Shown here one piece after another: positions 8,661-16,755 of a DNA stretch of 31,792 nucleotides. How positions within the stretch are numbered: the stretch's first letter is position 1; every line of letters begins with the position of its first letter. The translations under genes were made by a program, and so were the position numbers. This DNA is from Bacteroidales bacterium UBA5235. Lineage in GTDB: Bacteria; Bacteroidota; Bacteroidia; Bacteroidales; VadinHA17. Below the pieces are notes generated by a model. The model was not told the origin of the DNA. It worked only from the letters and a program-made list of their open reading frames with translations, and did no database searches. Where the stretch lies: assembly GCA_002409145.1 (NCBI GenBank), contig DHUL01000065.1, positions 30,743-62,534 of the forward strand. Reading direction: 5' to 3'.

Positions 8661-8689
8661 TTGCCAATCAAAAAAAATACCTATTTTTA
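8661..8689 (+). promoter_or_regulatory. Possible promoter for purH and the mre operon
   Basis: TTG at 8661-8663, 18 bases, then TATTTTTA at 8682-8689 (one mismatch to TAnnTTTG), 41 bases before the purH ATG. The same imperfect box precedes the lipoprotein gene at 2486. Candidate only. Confidence 0.35.
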
Positions 8690-8730
8690 TCCGATTACTT
8701 CTGCCGTGGTACCGTTAATCTAAGTCATTA

Positions 8731-10257
8731 ATGATGAGTGACATAAAAATAAAGAGAGCCTTTATTTCAGTTTATTATAAGGATGGCCTCGAAGCCATTG
8801 TAAAAAAACTCAGTGAACTGGGTGTCGACATCATTTCGACCGGAGGTTCATGGGATTTCATTACCTCTGCCGGTGTAACGGCAGGGAAGGTTGAGGAGAT
8901 AACAACCTATCCTTCCATCCTGGGAGGTCGGGTAAAAACCCTTCATCCAGGAGTTTTCGGTGGCATTCTTGCCAGGAGGGGAAATGATACTGACATGAAA
9001 CAGGTGGCCGAATACAACATCCCTCTCTTTGACCTGGTGATTGTTGACCTTTATCCATTCGGGGAAACTGTGGCTTCAGGTGCCCCGGACCAGGAGATCA
9101 TTGAAAAGATAGACATTGGCGGCATCTCACTGATACGCGCCGGAGCCAAAAACTGGGCGGATGTGCTCATTGTCTCTTCAAGGCACCAGTATGGCGCCCT
9201 GATGGAACTGCTTGAGAATGGCAGGGGGACAGTGAGTTCTGATGACCGTTATCGCTTCGCCCTGGAGGCATTTGCCATGACTTCCCATTATGATACTGCC
9301 ATATTCAACTGGTTCAACAGGAACGGTGATATCACGGTGTTCAGAAAAAGCATAACAGAATCACATATCCTCAGATACGGCGAGAATCCCCACCAGAAGG
9401 GGGTATTTTTCGGTGATCTTGACAGATCCTTTGTTCAGCTTCATGGTAAGGAGATCTCCTACAACAATCTTCTTGACATTGAATCAGCCATCAGTCTCAT
9501 CGATGAGTTTGACGATGTCACCTGTGCCATCATCAAGCATAACAATGCATGCGGAGTGGCTTCGCGCCCGGCGCTGAAGGAGGCATGGCAGGATGCACTT
9601 GCCTGTGACCCGGTATCGGCTTACGGAGGCGTAGTAATAGTGAACCGGGAGGTTGATGAGATTGCCGCAGCGGAGATGGATAAGTTGTTTCTCGAGGTGG
9701 TGATGGCTCCCTCCTTTACACCGGGAGCGGTGAAGATCCTCAGCTCGAAAAAGAACAGGATCATATTACAGCGACGGAGCACCGGGAATGACAGGGTATC
9801 ATTCAGATCGATGCTGGGCGGGGTTCTCTGGCAGGAGCGTGACAGCTCCACCGAGGAGGCTTCAGGCATGAGGCCCGTAACAACAAGGCAGCCCTCCGGG
9901 GAGGAGTACAATGACATGGTCTTTGCCAACAAGATTGTGAAGCACAGCCGGTCAAACGCAATAGTACTGGCCAAAGGCCGGCAGCTGTGCGCCAGCGGAA
10001 TAGGGCAGACCTCAAGGATCGATGCCCTCCGCCAGGCTATTCAAAAGGCACAGACTTTCGGCCTTTCACTTGATGGTGCAGTGATGGCTTCTGATGCTTA
10101 CTTCCCCTTCGCCGATTCGGTTACCACCGCACATGAGGCAGGTATTTCAGCCGTTGTTCAACCCGGAGGTTCGGTACGTGATCAGGAATCAATCGATTAC
10201 TGCAATAAAACAGGCGTGGCAATGGTTTTTACAGGTGTAAGACATTTCAAACATTAA
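8731..10257 (+). CDS. purH: Bifunctional AICAR formyltransferase / IMP cyclohydrolase
   Basis: PurH carries out the last two steps of IMP synthesis: formylation of AICAR with 10-formyl-THF, then ring closure. The 508-residue product has the N-terminal MGS-like cyclohydrolase domain (STGGS, GGRVKTLHP, about 1-200) and the C-terminal transformylase domain with the catalytic Lys269-His270 in KHNNACG and the conserved DPVSAYGG. It is about 20 residues shorter than the E. coli enzyme, with no missing motif that I can see. ATG 8731 and ATG 8734 are adjacent; either may be used. It stands 32 bases ahead of mreB in the same direction with no terminator, so read-through from purH into the rod-shape operon is likely. 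Confidence 0.96.
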   Translation: MMSDIKIKRAFISVYYKDGLEAIVKKLSELGVDIISTGGSWDFITSAGVTAGKVEEITTYPSILGGRVKTLHPGVFGGILARRGNDTDMKQVAEYNIPLFDLVIVDLYPFGETVASGAPDQEIIEKIDIGGISLIRAGAKNWADVLIVSSRHQYGALMELLENGRGTVSSDDRYRFALEAFAMTSHYDTAIFNWFNRNGDITVFRKSITESHILRYGENPHQKGVFFGDLDRSFVQLHGKEISYNNLLDIESAISLIDEFDDVTCAIIKHNNACGVASRPALKEAWQDALACDPVSAYGGVVIVNREVDEIAAAEMDKLFLEVVMAPSFTPGAVKILSSKKNRIILQRRSTGNDRVSFRSMLGGVLWQERDSSTEEASGMRPVTTRQPSGEEYNDMVFANKIVKHSRSNAIVLAKGRQLCASGIGQTSRIDALRQAIQKAQTFGLSLDGAVMASDAYFPFADSVTTAHEAGISAVVQPGGSVRDQESIDYCNKTGVAMVFTGVRHFKH

Positions 10258-10289
10258 AATAGACTAACAAGAAATAGTTTTAAGGACCT

Positions 10290-11312
10290 ATGGGATTATT
10301 TTCTTTTCTTTCACAGGAGGTTGCAATAGACCTGGGTACAGCCAACACAAATATAATAGCCAATGACAAGCTTGTGGTTGATGAGCCATCGATAGTGGCT
10401 ATCGACCGGAATACCGGCAGACTCATTGCCATCGGTGACAGAGCCAGGCAGATGCATGGCAGGACCCATGAAAACATACGGGTTATCAGGCCGTTACGCG
10501 ATGGTGTCATTGCAGACTTCCACGCAGCTGAGCTGATGATCAGGGGCATGATCAAGATGATCAATACCGGACCTAAGTTCTTTTCGCCGTCGCTTAAGAT
10601 GGTTGTGGGTATCCCCTGCGGCAGTACCGAGGTGGAGATCAGGGCGGTCCGTGACTCCTCAGAGCACGCCGGAGGAAGGGATGTCTACCTGATCTATGAG
10701 CCTATGGCTGCTGCAATAGGAATCGGACTTGATGTGGAAGCCCCTGAGGGATGCATGGTGGTGGATATCGGTGGAGGAACCACAGAGATAGCTGTCATAG
10801 CGCTGGGTGGCATAGTATGCAACAGGTCAATAAGGGTGGCCGGTGACGGCTTCACTGCTGACATCCAGGCTTACATGCGTCACCAGCATAACATCAAGAT
10901 CGGAGAGAAGACTGCAGAAGATATAAAGATAACTGTCGGAGCAGCGCTTCCTGACATTGAGAACCCGCCGGCCGACTTCGTGGTGCGCGGACCCAACCTC
11001 ATGACCTCGCTCCCCATAGAGATCCCCGTATCATACCAGGAGATAGCCTACTGTCTTGACAAGTCACTTACCAAGATAGAGGCATCGGTACTTCAGGTAC
11101 TCGAGCAGACACCTCCTGAATTGTACGCTGACATTGTCAACAAGGGAGTGTTCCTTGCAGGCGGAGGCGCTCTGCTGAGAGGCCTTGACAAACGTCTCAC
11201 TGACAAGATCAATATCCCTTTCAGGGTGTCGGAAGACCCGCTTCACGCAGTTGTCAGAGGTACAGGTGTGGCGCTGAAGAATGTGGAAAAGTATCCGTTC
11301 CTGATGAGATAA
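10290..11312 (+). CDS. mreB: Rod-shape-determining actin homologue MreB
   Basis: MreB polymerises under the inner membrane and guides the elongasome. The 340-residue protein has the actin-fold signatures: phosphate-1 DLGTANT (Asp14 onward), phosphate-2 DIGGGTTEIAV and the adenosine motif AGGGALLRG. An N-terminal hydrophobic MGLFSFL probably touches the membrane. First of five consecutive rod-shape genes; mreC starts 13 bases after its stop. Confidence 0.97.
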   Translation: MGLFSFLSQEVAIDLGTANTNIIANDKLVVDEPSIVAIDRNTGRLIAIGDRARQMHGRTHENIRVIRPLRDGVIADFHAAELMIRGMIKMINTGPKFFSPSLKMVVGIPCGSTEVEIRAVRDSSEHAGGRDVYLIYEPMAAAIGIGLDVEAPEGCMVVDIGGGTTEIAVIALGGIVCNRSIRVAGDGFTADIQAYMRHQHNIKIGEKTAEDIKITVGAALPDIENPPADFVVRGPNLMTSLPIEIPVSYQEIAYCLDKSLTKIEASVLQVLEQTPPELYADIVNKGVFLAGGGALLRGLDKRLTDKINIPFRVSEDPLHAVVRGTGVALKNVEKYPFLMR

Positions 11313-11325
11313 ACCCGGTTCATGA

Positions 11326-12150
11326 ATGAGAAGCCTTCTGAACTTCCTGCTCAGGTTTAAGACCCTGATCCTTTTCCTCGTGCTGGAAGCGGTGGCTCTC
11401 GTCATGATCTCAACATCACACAATTACCATCAGACCGTGTTCTACGGCCTGTCACGGAATATTTCCGGATTTGTTGCCAGGAGGCTGGAAAGGGGCACTT
11501 ACTATTTCCGGTTGCGAAACGTAAATGAAGAGCTGGTTAAGGAGAACACCATGCTGCGGAGGCGCCTCGAGGAGCTGACTTCCAGACCTTTGGAAGGATT
11601 TGCCGGAGTAAATGACACCGTAAACGACGTAAATTATACTTACCTGAATGCCAGGGTCATCAGCAATTCGGTAAACAAGCAGAAGAACTTCATTACCCTT
11701 GACAGGGGATCAAAACACGGCGTGGATGTCGGTATGGGAGTAGCCTCACCTTCAGGAGTGGTCGGTGTAGTAGTGGGTGTCTCACCAAACTACTCAGTAG
11801 TGATGTCACTGCTGAATACCGATTTCCGCCTCAGTGCAAGTATAGCCCGCAATGACTATTTCGGATCCCTGGCATGGGATGGTAAAAATTACCGGTATGC
11901 AAAACTCTCGGAGATACCTCATCATGTGGCAGTAAATGAGGGTGATACAATTGTTACCAGCGGCTTTTCTGCCATCTTCCCGCCCGGGCTGATGACCGGA
12001 ACCCTCACCGGCGACCTGAGCAAAGGTGGAGACTTCATCTCTCTGAAGGTTATGCTCTCGGCAGATTTCAAGAGGCTTACCGATGTATATGTGATAGGTA
12101 ACCTGACAAGGGTGGAGCGGGAAAATCTTGAGGAGGAGGTTGTGAAATGA
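11326..12150 (+). CDS. mreC: Rod-shape-determining protein MreC
   Basis: MreC is the periplasmic scaffold linking MreB/MreD to PBP2 and RodA. The 274-residue product has a short cytoplasmic start, one membrane helix (about 10-30), a coiled coil (NEELVKENTMLRRRLEEL, about 65-85) and the double beta-barrel domain with GMGVASPSGVVG and the late TSGFSAIFPPGL motif. Its stop overlaps the mreD start in ATGA. An alternative ATG at 11322 is out of frame. Confidence 0.93.
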   Translation: MRSLLNFLLRFKTLILFLVLEAVALVMISTSHNYHQTVFYGLSRNISGFVARRLERGTYYFRLRNVNEELVKENTMLRRRLEELTSRPLEGFAGVNDTVNDVNYTYLNARVISNSVNKQKNFITLDRGSKHGVDVGMGVASPSGVVGVVVGVSPNYSVVMSLLNTDFRLSASIARNDYFGSLAWDGKNYRYAKLSEIPHHVAVNEGDTIVTSGFSAIFPPGLMTGTLTGDLSKGGDFISLKVMLSADFKRLTDVYVIGNLTRVERENLEEEVVK

Positions 12151-12650
12151 ACAATTTCCTCAGATATACAGGCGCCTTTGTACTGCTGGTAGTGCTCCAG
12201 CTCCTGATATTCAATAATATAGAGTTCAGCGGATACGTCAACCCTTTTGTTTACGTGATGTTTATCCTGATCCTGCCGGTATCAATACCTTCATGGATAC
12301 TTCTCATACTGGGCTTCCTTACCGGTTTTGTGATCGATCTCTTCACCGGGACTATGGGCGTTCATACCTTTGCAACCGTACTTGCCGCCTTCGTCCGTCC
12401 ATGGGTGTTTTCACTCAATGTGACCGCCGAAACTGCTGAAGGGGACATGTCTCCCTCAATATTCCGCAGCGGACTACGCTGGTTCTTTATCTACACCATG
12501 ACAGTGGTGCTGGTGCATCACCTGGCCCTCTTCTTCGTGGAGTTGTTCAGCCTGAGGCATTTCTTTCACACCCTGCTTAGGGTATTGCTGAGCACTGCGG
12601 TAACCACATTCTTCATCGTGCTTCTAGACTTCATCAGGCCACACAGATGA
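12147..12650 (+). CDS. mreD: Rod-shape-determining membrane protein MreD
   Basis: A 167-residue, very hydrophobic protein with about five membrane helices, in the usual MreD position between mreC and the PBP2 gene. A GFVIDLFTGTMG stretch resembles the conserved Gly/Asp-rich loop of the family. The start overlaps mreC by four bases. The sequence AGGAGGT ends six bases before the ATG; it also codes the EEV end of MreC and is one of the few Shine-Dalgarno-like sites in the window. Confidence 0.88.
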   Translation: MNNFLRYTGAFVLLVVLQLLIFNNIEFSGYVNPFVYVMFILILPVSIPSWILLILGFLTGFVIDLFTGTMGVHTFATVLAAFVRPWVFSLNVTAETAEGDMSPSIFRSGLRWFFIYTMTVVLVHHLALFFVELFSLRHFFHTLLRVLLSTAVTTFFIVLLDFIRPHR

Positions 12651-12660
12651 GGATTCGGAT

Positions 12661-14496
12661 ATGAAGGACCGGTTTGCTAACAGGAAATACTTTATCATGG
12701 CGCTGGTGCTCCTGGCGGCACTGATACTCATTGCCCGGCTTTTTTACATCCAGATAGTTGACAAGACCTATCGCGTCTCTGCTGCCAACAACGCCCTCCG
12801 GCCGGTAACACAATACCCGGCGCGGGGACTTATCTATGACCGTAACGGTAAACTCATGGTTTATAACCAGGCTGCCTATGACCTCCTGGTTATTCCTGTC
12901 CAGACCAGCGCCTTCGATACCACAAGGTTCAATGAGATCCTGGGTATCACTATGGATGATTTCAAGGTAAGGATGAAGGTTGCTGTCTCCTATTCAAGAC
13001 GTGCCCCTTCAGTCTTCATGAAGATGATATCATCAGAGACTTATGCCATGTTGCAGGAGGAACTTTACCGGTTCCCGGGCTTCTATGTCCAGGCAAGGAC
13101 CCTCAGGAAGTATACCCGGCCGGTGGCAGCTCACCTTCTGGGCTACGTGGGTGAGGTAGACAACAAGCTTATTGCTAAAGACAGGTATTACAGGTCGGGC
13201 GACTATATAGGCGTCAGTGGTATTGAAAAATCATACGAGGAGCAACTCAGGGGACGCAAGGGGGTCAATATATTCCTTGTGGATGTTCACAATAACATTA
13301 AAGGATCATATGCTGAGGGGAGGTATGACACAGTGGCGATCCCTGGCACCAATCTCTGGTCTACAATAGACATTACCCTCCAGGAGTATGGTGAACGGCT
13401 GATGCAGAACAAGACAGGCTCAATCGTTGCCATAGAGCCCTCAACGGGAGAGATTCTCACCTTCGTTTCTTCTCCCACCTATGATCCGTCGCTGCTGGTG
13501 GGAAGAGTCAGGTCAGAGAATTTTACAACCCTGCAGGCTGATACTGTCAAGCCACTTTTTGACAGAGCCCTGATGGCCTCATATCCGCCCGGTTCAACCT
13601 TCAAGATAATGAATGGCCTCATAGGTCTTCAGGAGAATGTCATTAAGCCGGCTTCACTCTTCAGTTGCAGTAATGGATACCACGCCGGATCGCTGACTGT
13701 AGGCTGTCACTCGCATTCCTCGCCCCTCAACCTTCCCCAGGCTGTAGCACAATCGTGTAACGCATGGTTCTGCAATGCCTTTCGCAATATCCTTGAAAAT
13801 CCTGCCTACGGATCAGTGCAGGATGCCTTTGACAAATGGAGGGAATACCTGGTGGCTTTCGGCTTCGGGAACAAGATGGGAATAGACCTGCCGAACGAGT
13901 TGTCCGGGTTTATTCCAGCAAGGTCATATTATGACCGTTATTACGGGAAGGACCGCTGGAAGGCCCTCACGGTGATCTCACTGGCCATAGGGCAGGGAGA
14001 GATTGGCGCAACACCGTTACAGATGGCAAATATGGCGACTGTAATTGCCAACAGGGGGTCATTCTATATACCTCACGTGGTCAAGAAAATAGGTGATGAC
14101 GGAACACCATCTCCCCTCTATACCCAGAAATATATTACCGGCATCTCACCCGGGAATTTTGACCCTGTAATTGAAGGGATGGAGGGAGCAGTCAACGGAG
14201 GCCCTGGCTCAACTGCACGCGGAGCCCGCCTTGACAGCATTATAATTTGCGGAAAGACCGGAACGGCACAGAACCCGCACGGGAAAGACCACTCCATCTT
14301 CGTGGCCTTTGCCCCAAAGGACGATCCGAAGATTGCAATTGCAGTGTATGTGGAGAACGCAGGTTTTGGCTCCACATTCGCCGCACCTATTGCCAGCCTC
14401 ATGATAGAAAAATACCTTACTGCCGACATAAAAAGAAAATACCTTGAGGATCATGTTCTGAATACGGTAATAAAACCAGGTGGAAAAGAGCAATAA
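12661..14496 (+). CDS. mrdA: Penicillin-binding protein 2 (elongasome transpeptidase)
   Basis: PBP2 is the class B transpeptidase that crosslinks peptidoglycan during elongation, paired with the glycosyltransferase RodA. The 611-residue protein has an N-terminal membrane anchor (about 11-30), the pedestal beginning at YPARGLIYDRNG, and the transpeptidase domain with SxxK (GSTFK, Ser312-Lys315), SxN (SCN, Ser365-Asn367) and KTG (Lys532-Gly534). All active-site motifs are intact. It starts ten bases after mreD and overlaps rodA by 17 bases. Confidence 0.95.
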   Translation: MKDRFANRKYFIMALVLLAALILIARLFYIQIVDKTYRVSAANNALRPVTQYPARGLIYDRNGKLMVYNQAAYDLLVIPVQTSAFDTTRFNEILGITMDDFKVRMKVAVSYSRRAPSVFMKMISSETYAMLQEELYRFPGFYVQARTLRKYTRPVAAHLLGYVGEVDNKLIAKDRYYRSGDYIGVSGIEKSYEEQLRGRKGVNIFLVDVHNNIKGSYAEGRYDTVAIPGTNLWSTIDITLQEYGERLMQNKTGSIVAIEPSTGEILTFVSSPTYDPSLLVGRVRSENFTTLQADTVKPLFDRALMASYPPGSTFKIMNGLIGLQENVIKPASLFSCSNGYHAGSLTVGCHSHSSPLNLPQAVAQSCNAWFCNAFRNILENPAYGSVQDAFDKWREYLVAFGFGNKMGIDLPNELSGFIPARSYYDRYYGKDRWKALTVISLAIGQGEIGATPLQMANMATVIANRGSFYIPHVVKKIGDDGTPSPLYTQKYITGISPGNFDPVIEGMEGAVNGGPGSTARGARLDSIIICGKTGTAQNPHGKDHSIFVAFAPKDDPKIAIAVYVENAGFGSTFAAPIASLMIEKYLTADIKRKYLEDHVLNTVIKPGGKEQ

Positions 14497-15895
14497 CATA
14501 CTGGCGAGACTTGACTGGGTCACAGTGATACTGTGGCTGGCAATGATGATCATGGGATGGATGAACATCCATGCGGCTGTCTACAATGAACAGCATACCA
14601 GCATCTTTGATATGTCACAGCGTTACGGGAAACAACTGATTTTCATTATTGCGGCAATTGTCCTGGCCGTTATGGTGGTGGTCACCGATAACAAGCTATG
14701 GTTCTTTTTTGCATGGTTCATCTATGGCTTCTTCATCCTGCTGCTTGTGCTTGTCCTGGTTATCGGGAAGGAAATCAATGGCGCCAGGGCATGGTTCGGA
14801 GTCGGTGCCTTCAGCATCCAGCCTTCCGAGTTTGCCAAGTTCGCGACTGGCCTGGCATTGGCCTCATATCTCAACTCCAAGCGTCAGTTACTTGGAACCA
14901 GGGAGATGATCGCTGCCACAGCAATTATAATTGCCCCTGTTCTGCTTATTGCTCTGCAACCTGACATGGGATCAGTGGTAACCTATTTTGCATTTTTCAT
15001 TGTCCTCTACCGCGAAGGGATGAGCATATGGGTGTTTATAACAGCAATACTTGCCGTTGCACTGTTCCTTCTGTCCCTGATACTCGGAAACCTCCCGGTG
15101 GCCATCGGGCTTCTGGTGGTAGCTGCAATAGCACTCCTGGTTACTTCGGGTTACCTGGTTACCCTTAAGGCTGCGGTGGTTATGGCTCTTGCAGGAGGGG
15201 TGGCATTTCTCGCAGGGCATTACCTTCTTGACCTTGGGACGGTACTGATAATTGTTCTTGCAGTGTTCCTTGCAGGTGTGGTGTACGCCTGGTTCATTTA
15301 CCGGCAGAGGATGGTAAACCAGGCAATCATATACGCTTTCCTGCTTGGAGGGCTGCTCTACCTTTTCACTGTTGACTACGCTTTTCATGAGATCCTCAAG
15401 CCCCACCAGCAGACCAGGATCAATATCATGCTGGGCATGGAGGATGACCCCTTCGGGGAAGGATATAATCTTAACCAGTCGCTCATCTCAATCGGCTCCG
15501 GCGGGTTCGCCGGGAAAGGATATCTGAACGGTACCCAGACGAAGTTCAAGTTCGTTCCCGAACAGAGTACCGACTTCATCTTCTGCACCGTGGGCGAAGA
15601 GTGGGGATTCATCGGGTCTACGGTGGTGATAGGGCTCTTCGTCTGGCTGCTCCTGAGGCTGATGATGATGGCCGAGCGGCAGAGAACAACCTTTGTACGT
15701 GCTTACGGCTATGGAGTATTCGGGCTGTTCCTGATGCACTTCTTTGTAAATATCGGGATGACCATCGGGGTGATGCCGGTAATAGGCATACCCCTGCCGT
15801 TCTTCAGTTACGGAGGTAGTTCACTCTGGGGATTCACTATACTTCTGTTCATTTTCCTGAGGCTTGACGCTGGAAGAACCGAATATCTTGGCTGA
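14480..15895 (+). CDS. rodA: Elongasome peptidoglycan glycosyltransferase RodA (enlarged form)
   Basis: RodA is a SEDS-family glycosyltransferase that polymerises lipid II. Key stretches are IQPSEFAK (about 113-120), QPDMGS (160-165), the catalytic-loop region EDDPFGEGYNLNQS (about 321-334, with the Asp before PFG matching the family's essential aspartate), and FVPEQSTDFIF. At 471 residues it is about 100 longer than E. coli RodA; roughly 70 of the extra residues fall between QPDMGS and the catalytic loop and look like additional membrane helices, which I believe is common in Bacteroidota RodA. The start is GTG 14480, inside mrdA. The TGA stop directly abuts the stop of the convergent gene. 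Confidence 0.94.
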   Translation: MEKSNNILARLDWVTVILWLAMMIMGWMNIHAAVYNEQHTSIFDMSQRYGKQLIFIIAAIVLAVMVVVTDNKLWFFFAWFIYGFFILLLVLVLVIGKEINGARAWFGVGAFSIQPSEFAKFATGLALASYLNSKRQLLGTREMIAATAIIIAPVLLIALQPDMGSVVTYFAFFIVLYREGMSIWVFITAILAVALFLLSLILGNLPVAIGLLVVAAIALLVTSGYLVTLKAAVVMALAGGVAFLAGHYLLDLGTVLIIVLAVFLAGVVYAWFIYRQRMVNQAIIYAFLLGGLLYLFTVDYAFHEILKPHQQTRINIMLGMEDDPFGEGYNLNQSLISIGSGGFAGKGYLNGTQTKFKFVPEQSTDFIFCTVGEEWGFIGSTVVIGLFVWLLLRLMMMAERQRTTFVRAYGYGVFGLFLMHFFVNIGMTIGVMPVIGIPLPFFSYGGSSLWGFTILLFIFLRLDAGRTEYLG

Positions 15896-16507
15896 TCAGA
15901 AGGGCACGCGGATTCCCGGTGAAAGCTCTATCCCGAATTCAGATTCAACGTAGCTTATCAGTTGCGGGAAAAACTCCATGAAGTCTTCCTCGATGGAGTA
16001 ATACTGTTTCTTCCAGACCCTCATCGCCCAGCGTGTCTCCTTTGGAAGGGAAGTAATGCCGCTGAGCGTTTTCAGCACCCTGCGTATTCCCCTGCGGGTC
16101 TGGTATGTCTCAAGCCAGTTGTCAATGATGAAAAATGGCATCTTCTCACGTACTGACTTGGGCAGGATCTCAAAGTTGTTCACCATGGCCCTGTAAAAGT
16201 TATAGGTTACGCTCTCAAGAGGCCTCCTGGAAAAGAGATCCCATTCCCTGGTAAGATAATGATCATAAAGAATGTCAATGATCACCCCCGCATACTTGCG
16301 GTATCGCCCTACAAAGTGCAGCTTGCTGCGGTGAACCACCGGGTGTCTGTCAGTAAAAGCATCTATATGACGGTGAATGATGATTCCCTTTCGTATTCCC
16401 TCAGGGTACTTCAGGTAATCACGGCCCTTCACATAGTCGCCTATGTAATTGCCGATGATTATGTTATCAGAGTCGCCAGAGAGGTATATGTGCGCCAGAA
16501 CATTCAT
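15896..16507 (-). CDS. acpH: Acyl carrier protein phosphodiesterase (AcpH family)
   Basis: AcpH removes the 4'-phosphopantetheine group from holo-ACP. The 203-residue product aligns by eye with E. coli AcpH over its whole length: MNxLAHIYL at the N-terminus with His6, the essential metal-site Asp24 in IGDYVKG, the HRHID motif (45-49), and the DHYLTREW segment. All of these HD-type metal ligands are present. The gene converges on rodA with abutting stop codons and is divergent from the cDPG-synthetase homologue. Activity is inferred from family; it was demonstrated in E. coli. Confidence 0.9.
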   Translation of the reverse strand: MNVLAHIYLSGDSDNIIIGNYIGDYVKGRDYLKYPEGIRKGIIIHRHIDAFTDRHPVVHRSKLHFVGRYRKYAGVIIDILYDHYLTREWDLFSRRPLESVTYNFYRAMVNNFEILPKSVREKMPFFIIDNWLETYQTRRGIRRVLKTLSGITSLPKETRWAMRVWKKQYYSIEEDFMEFFPQLISYVESEFGIELSPGIRVPF

Positions 16508-16523
16508 CCGCCGAAAGTTAGTG

Positions 16524-16531
16524 CAAAGATT
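16524..16531 (-). promoter_or_regulatory. Possible -7 box for acpH
   Basis: AATCTTTG on the minus strand, one mismatch to TAnnTTTG, 16 bases before the start codon at 16507. No TTG stands at the right distance. The spacing to the ATG is like that of the lysS and gpsA promoters. Confidence 0.35.
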
Positions 16532-16681
16532 CTGCCAATATGCTGTGGTTTAAAATATTAAGAAGAGATTTAATCAACAAACCCGAGTGATTTATTAACT
16601 TCCATAATATCAAAATATTATAAGTCTCAGAAAGATTGGATGAAACTGACTATTATCACTTCAGATTTCAGTTACAAATTA

Positions 16682-16689
16682 TAAATTTG
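16682..16689 (+). promoter_or_regulatory. -7 box for the cDPG-synthetase homologue, with a leader of about 60 bases
   Basis: TAAATTTG matches TAnnTTTG exactly; the region around -33 has no TTG. The predicted transcript would begin near 16696. The AT-rich leader contains a five-codon frame (16710-16727, MQILF) and ends in a strong ribosome binding site. The 248-base gap 16508-16755 otherwise holds the divergent acpH promoter and nothing else I can name. Confidence 0.5.
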
Positions 16690-16745
16690 CCGGATACGTC
16701 AACTGACTTATGCAGATATTATTTTAAAAAAATCAATAACTAACG

Positions 16746-16751
16746 AGGAGG
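16746..16751 (+). promoter_or_regulatory. Consensus Shine-Dalgarno site (AGGAGG)
   Basis: AGGAGG within GAGGAGGTT, four bases before ATG 16756. Shine-Dalgarno sites are scarce elsewhere in this window, and in Bacteroidota generally, so this one is unusual and fixes the start codon. Confidence 0.75.
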
Positions 16752-16755
16752 TTAT

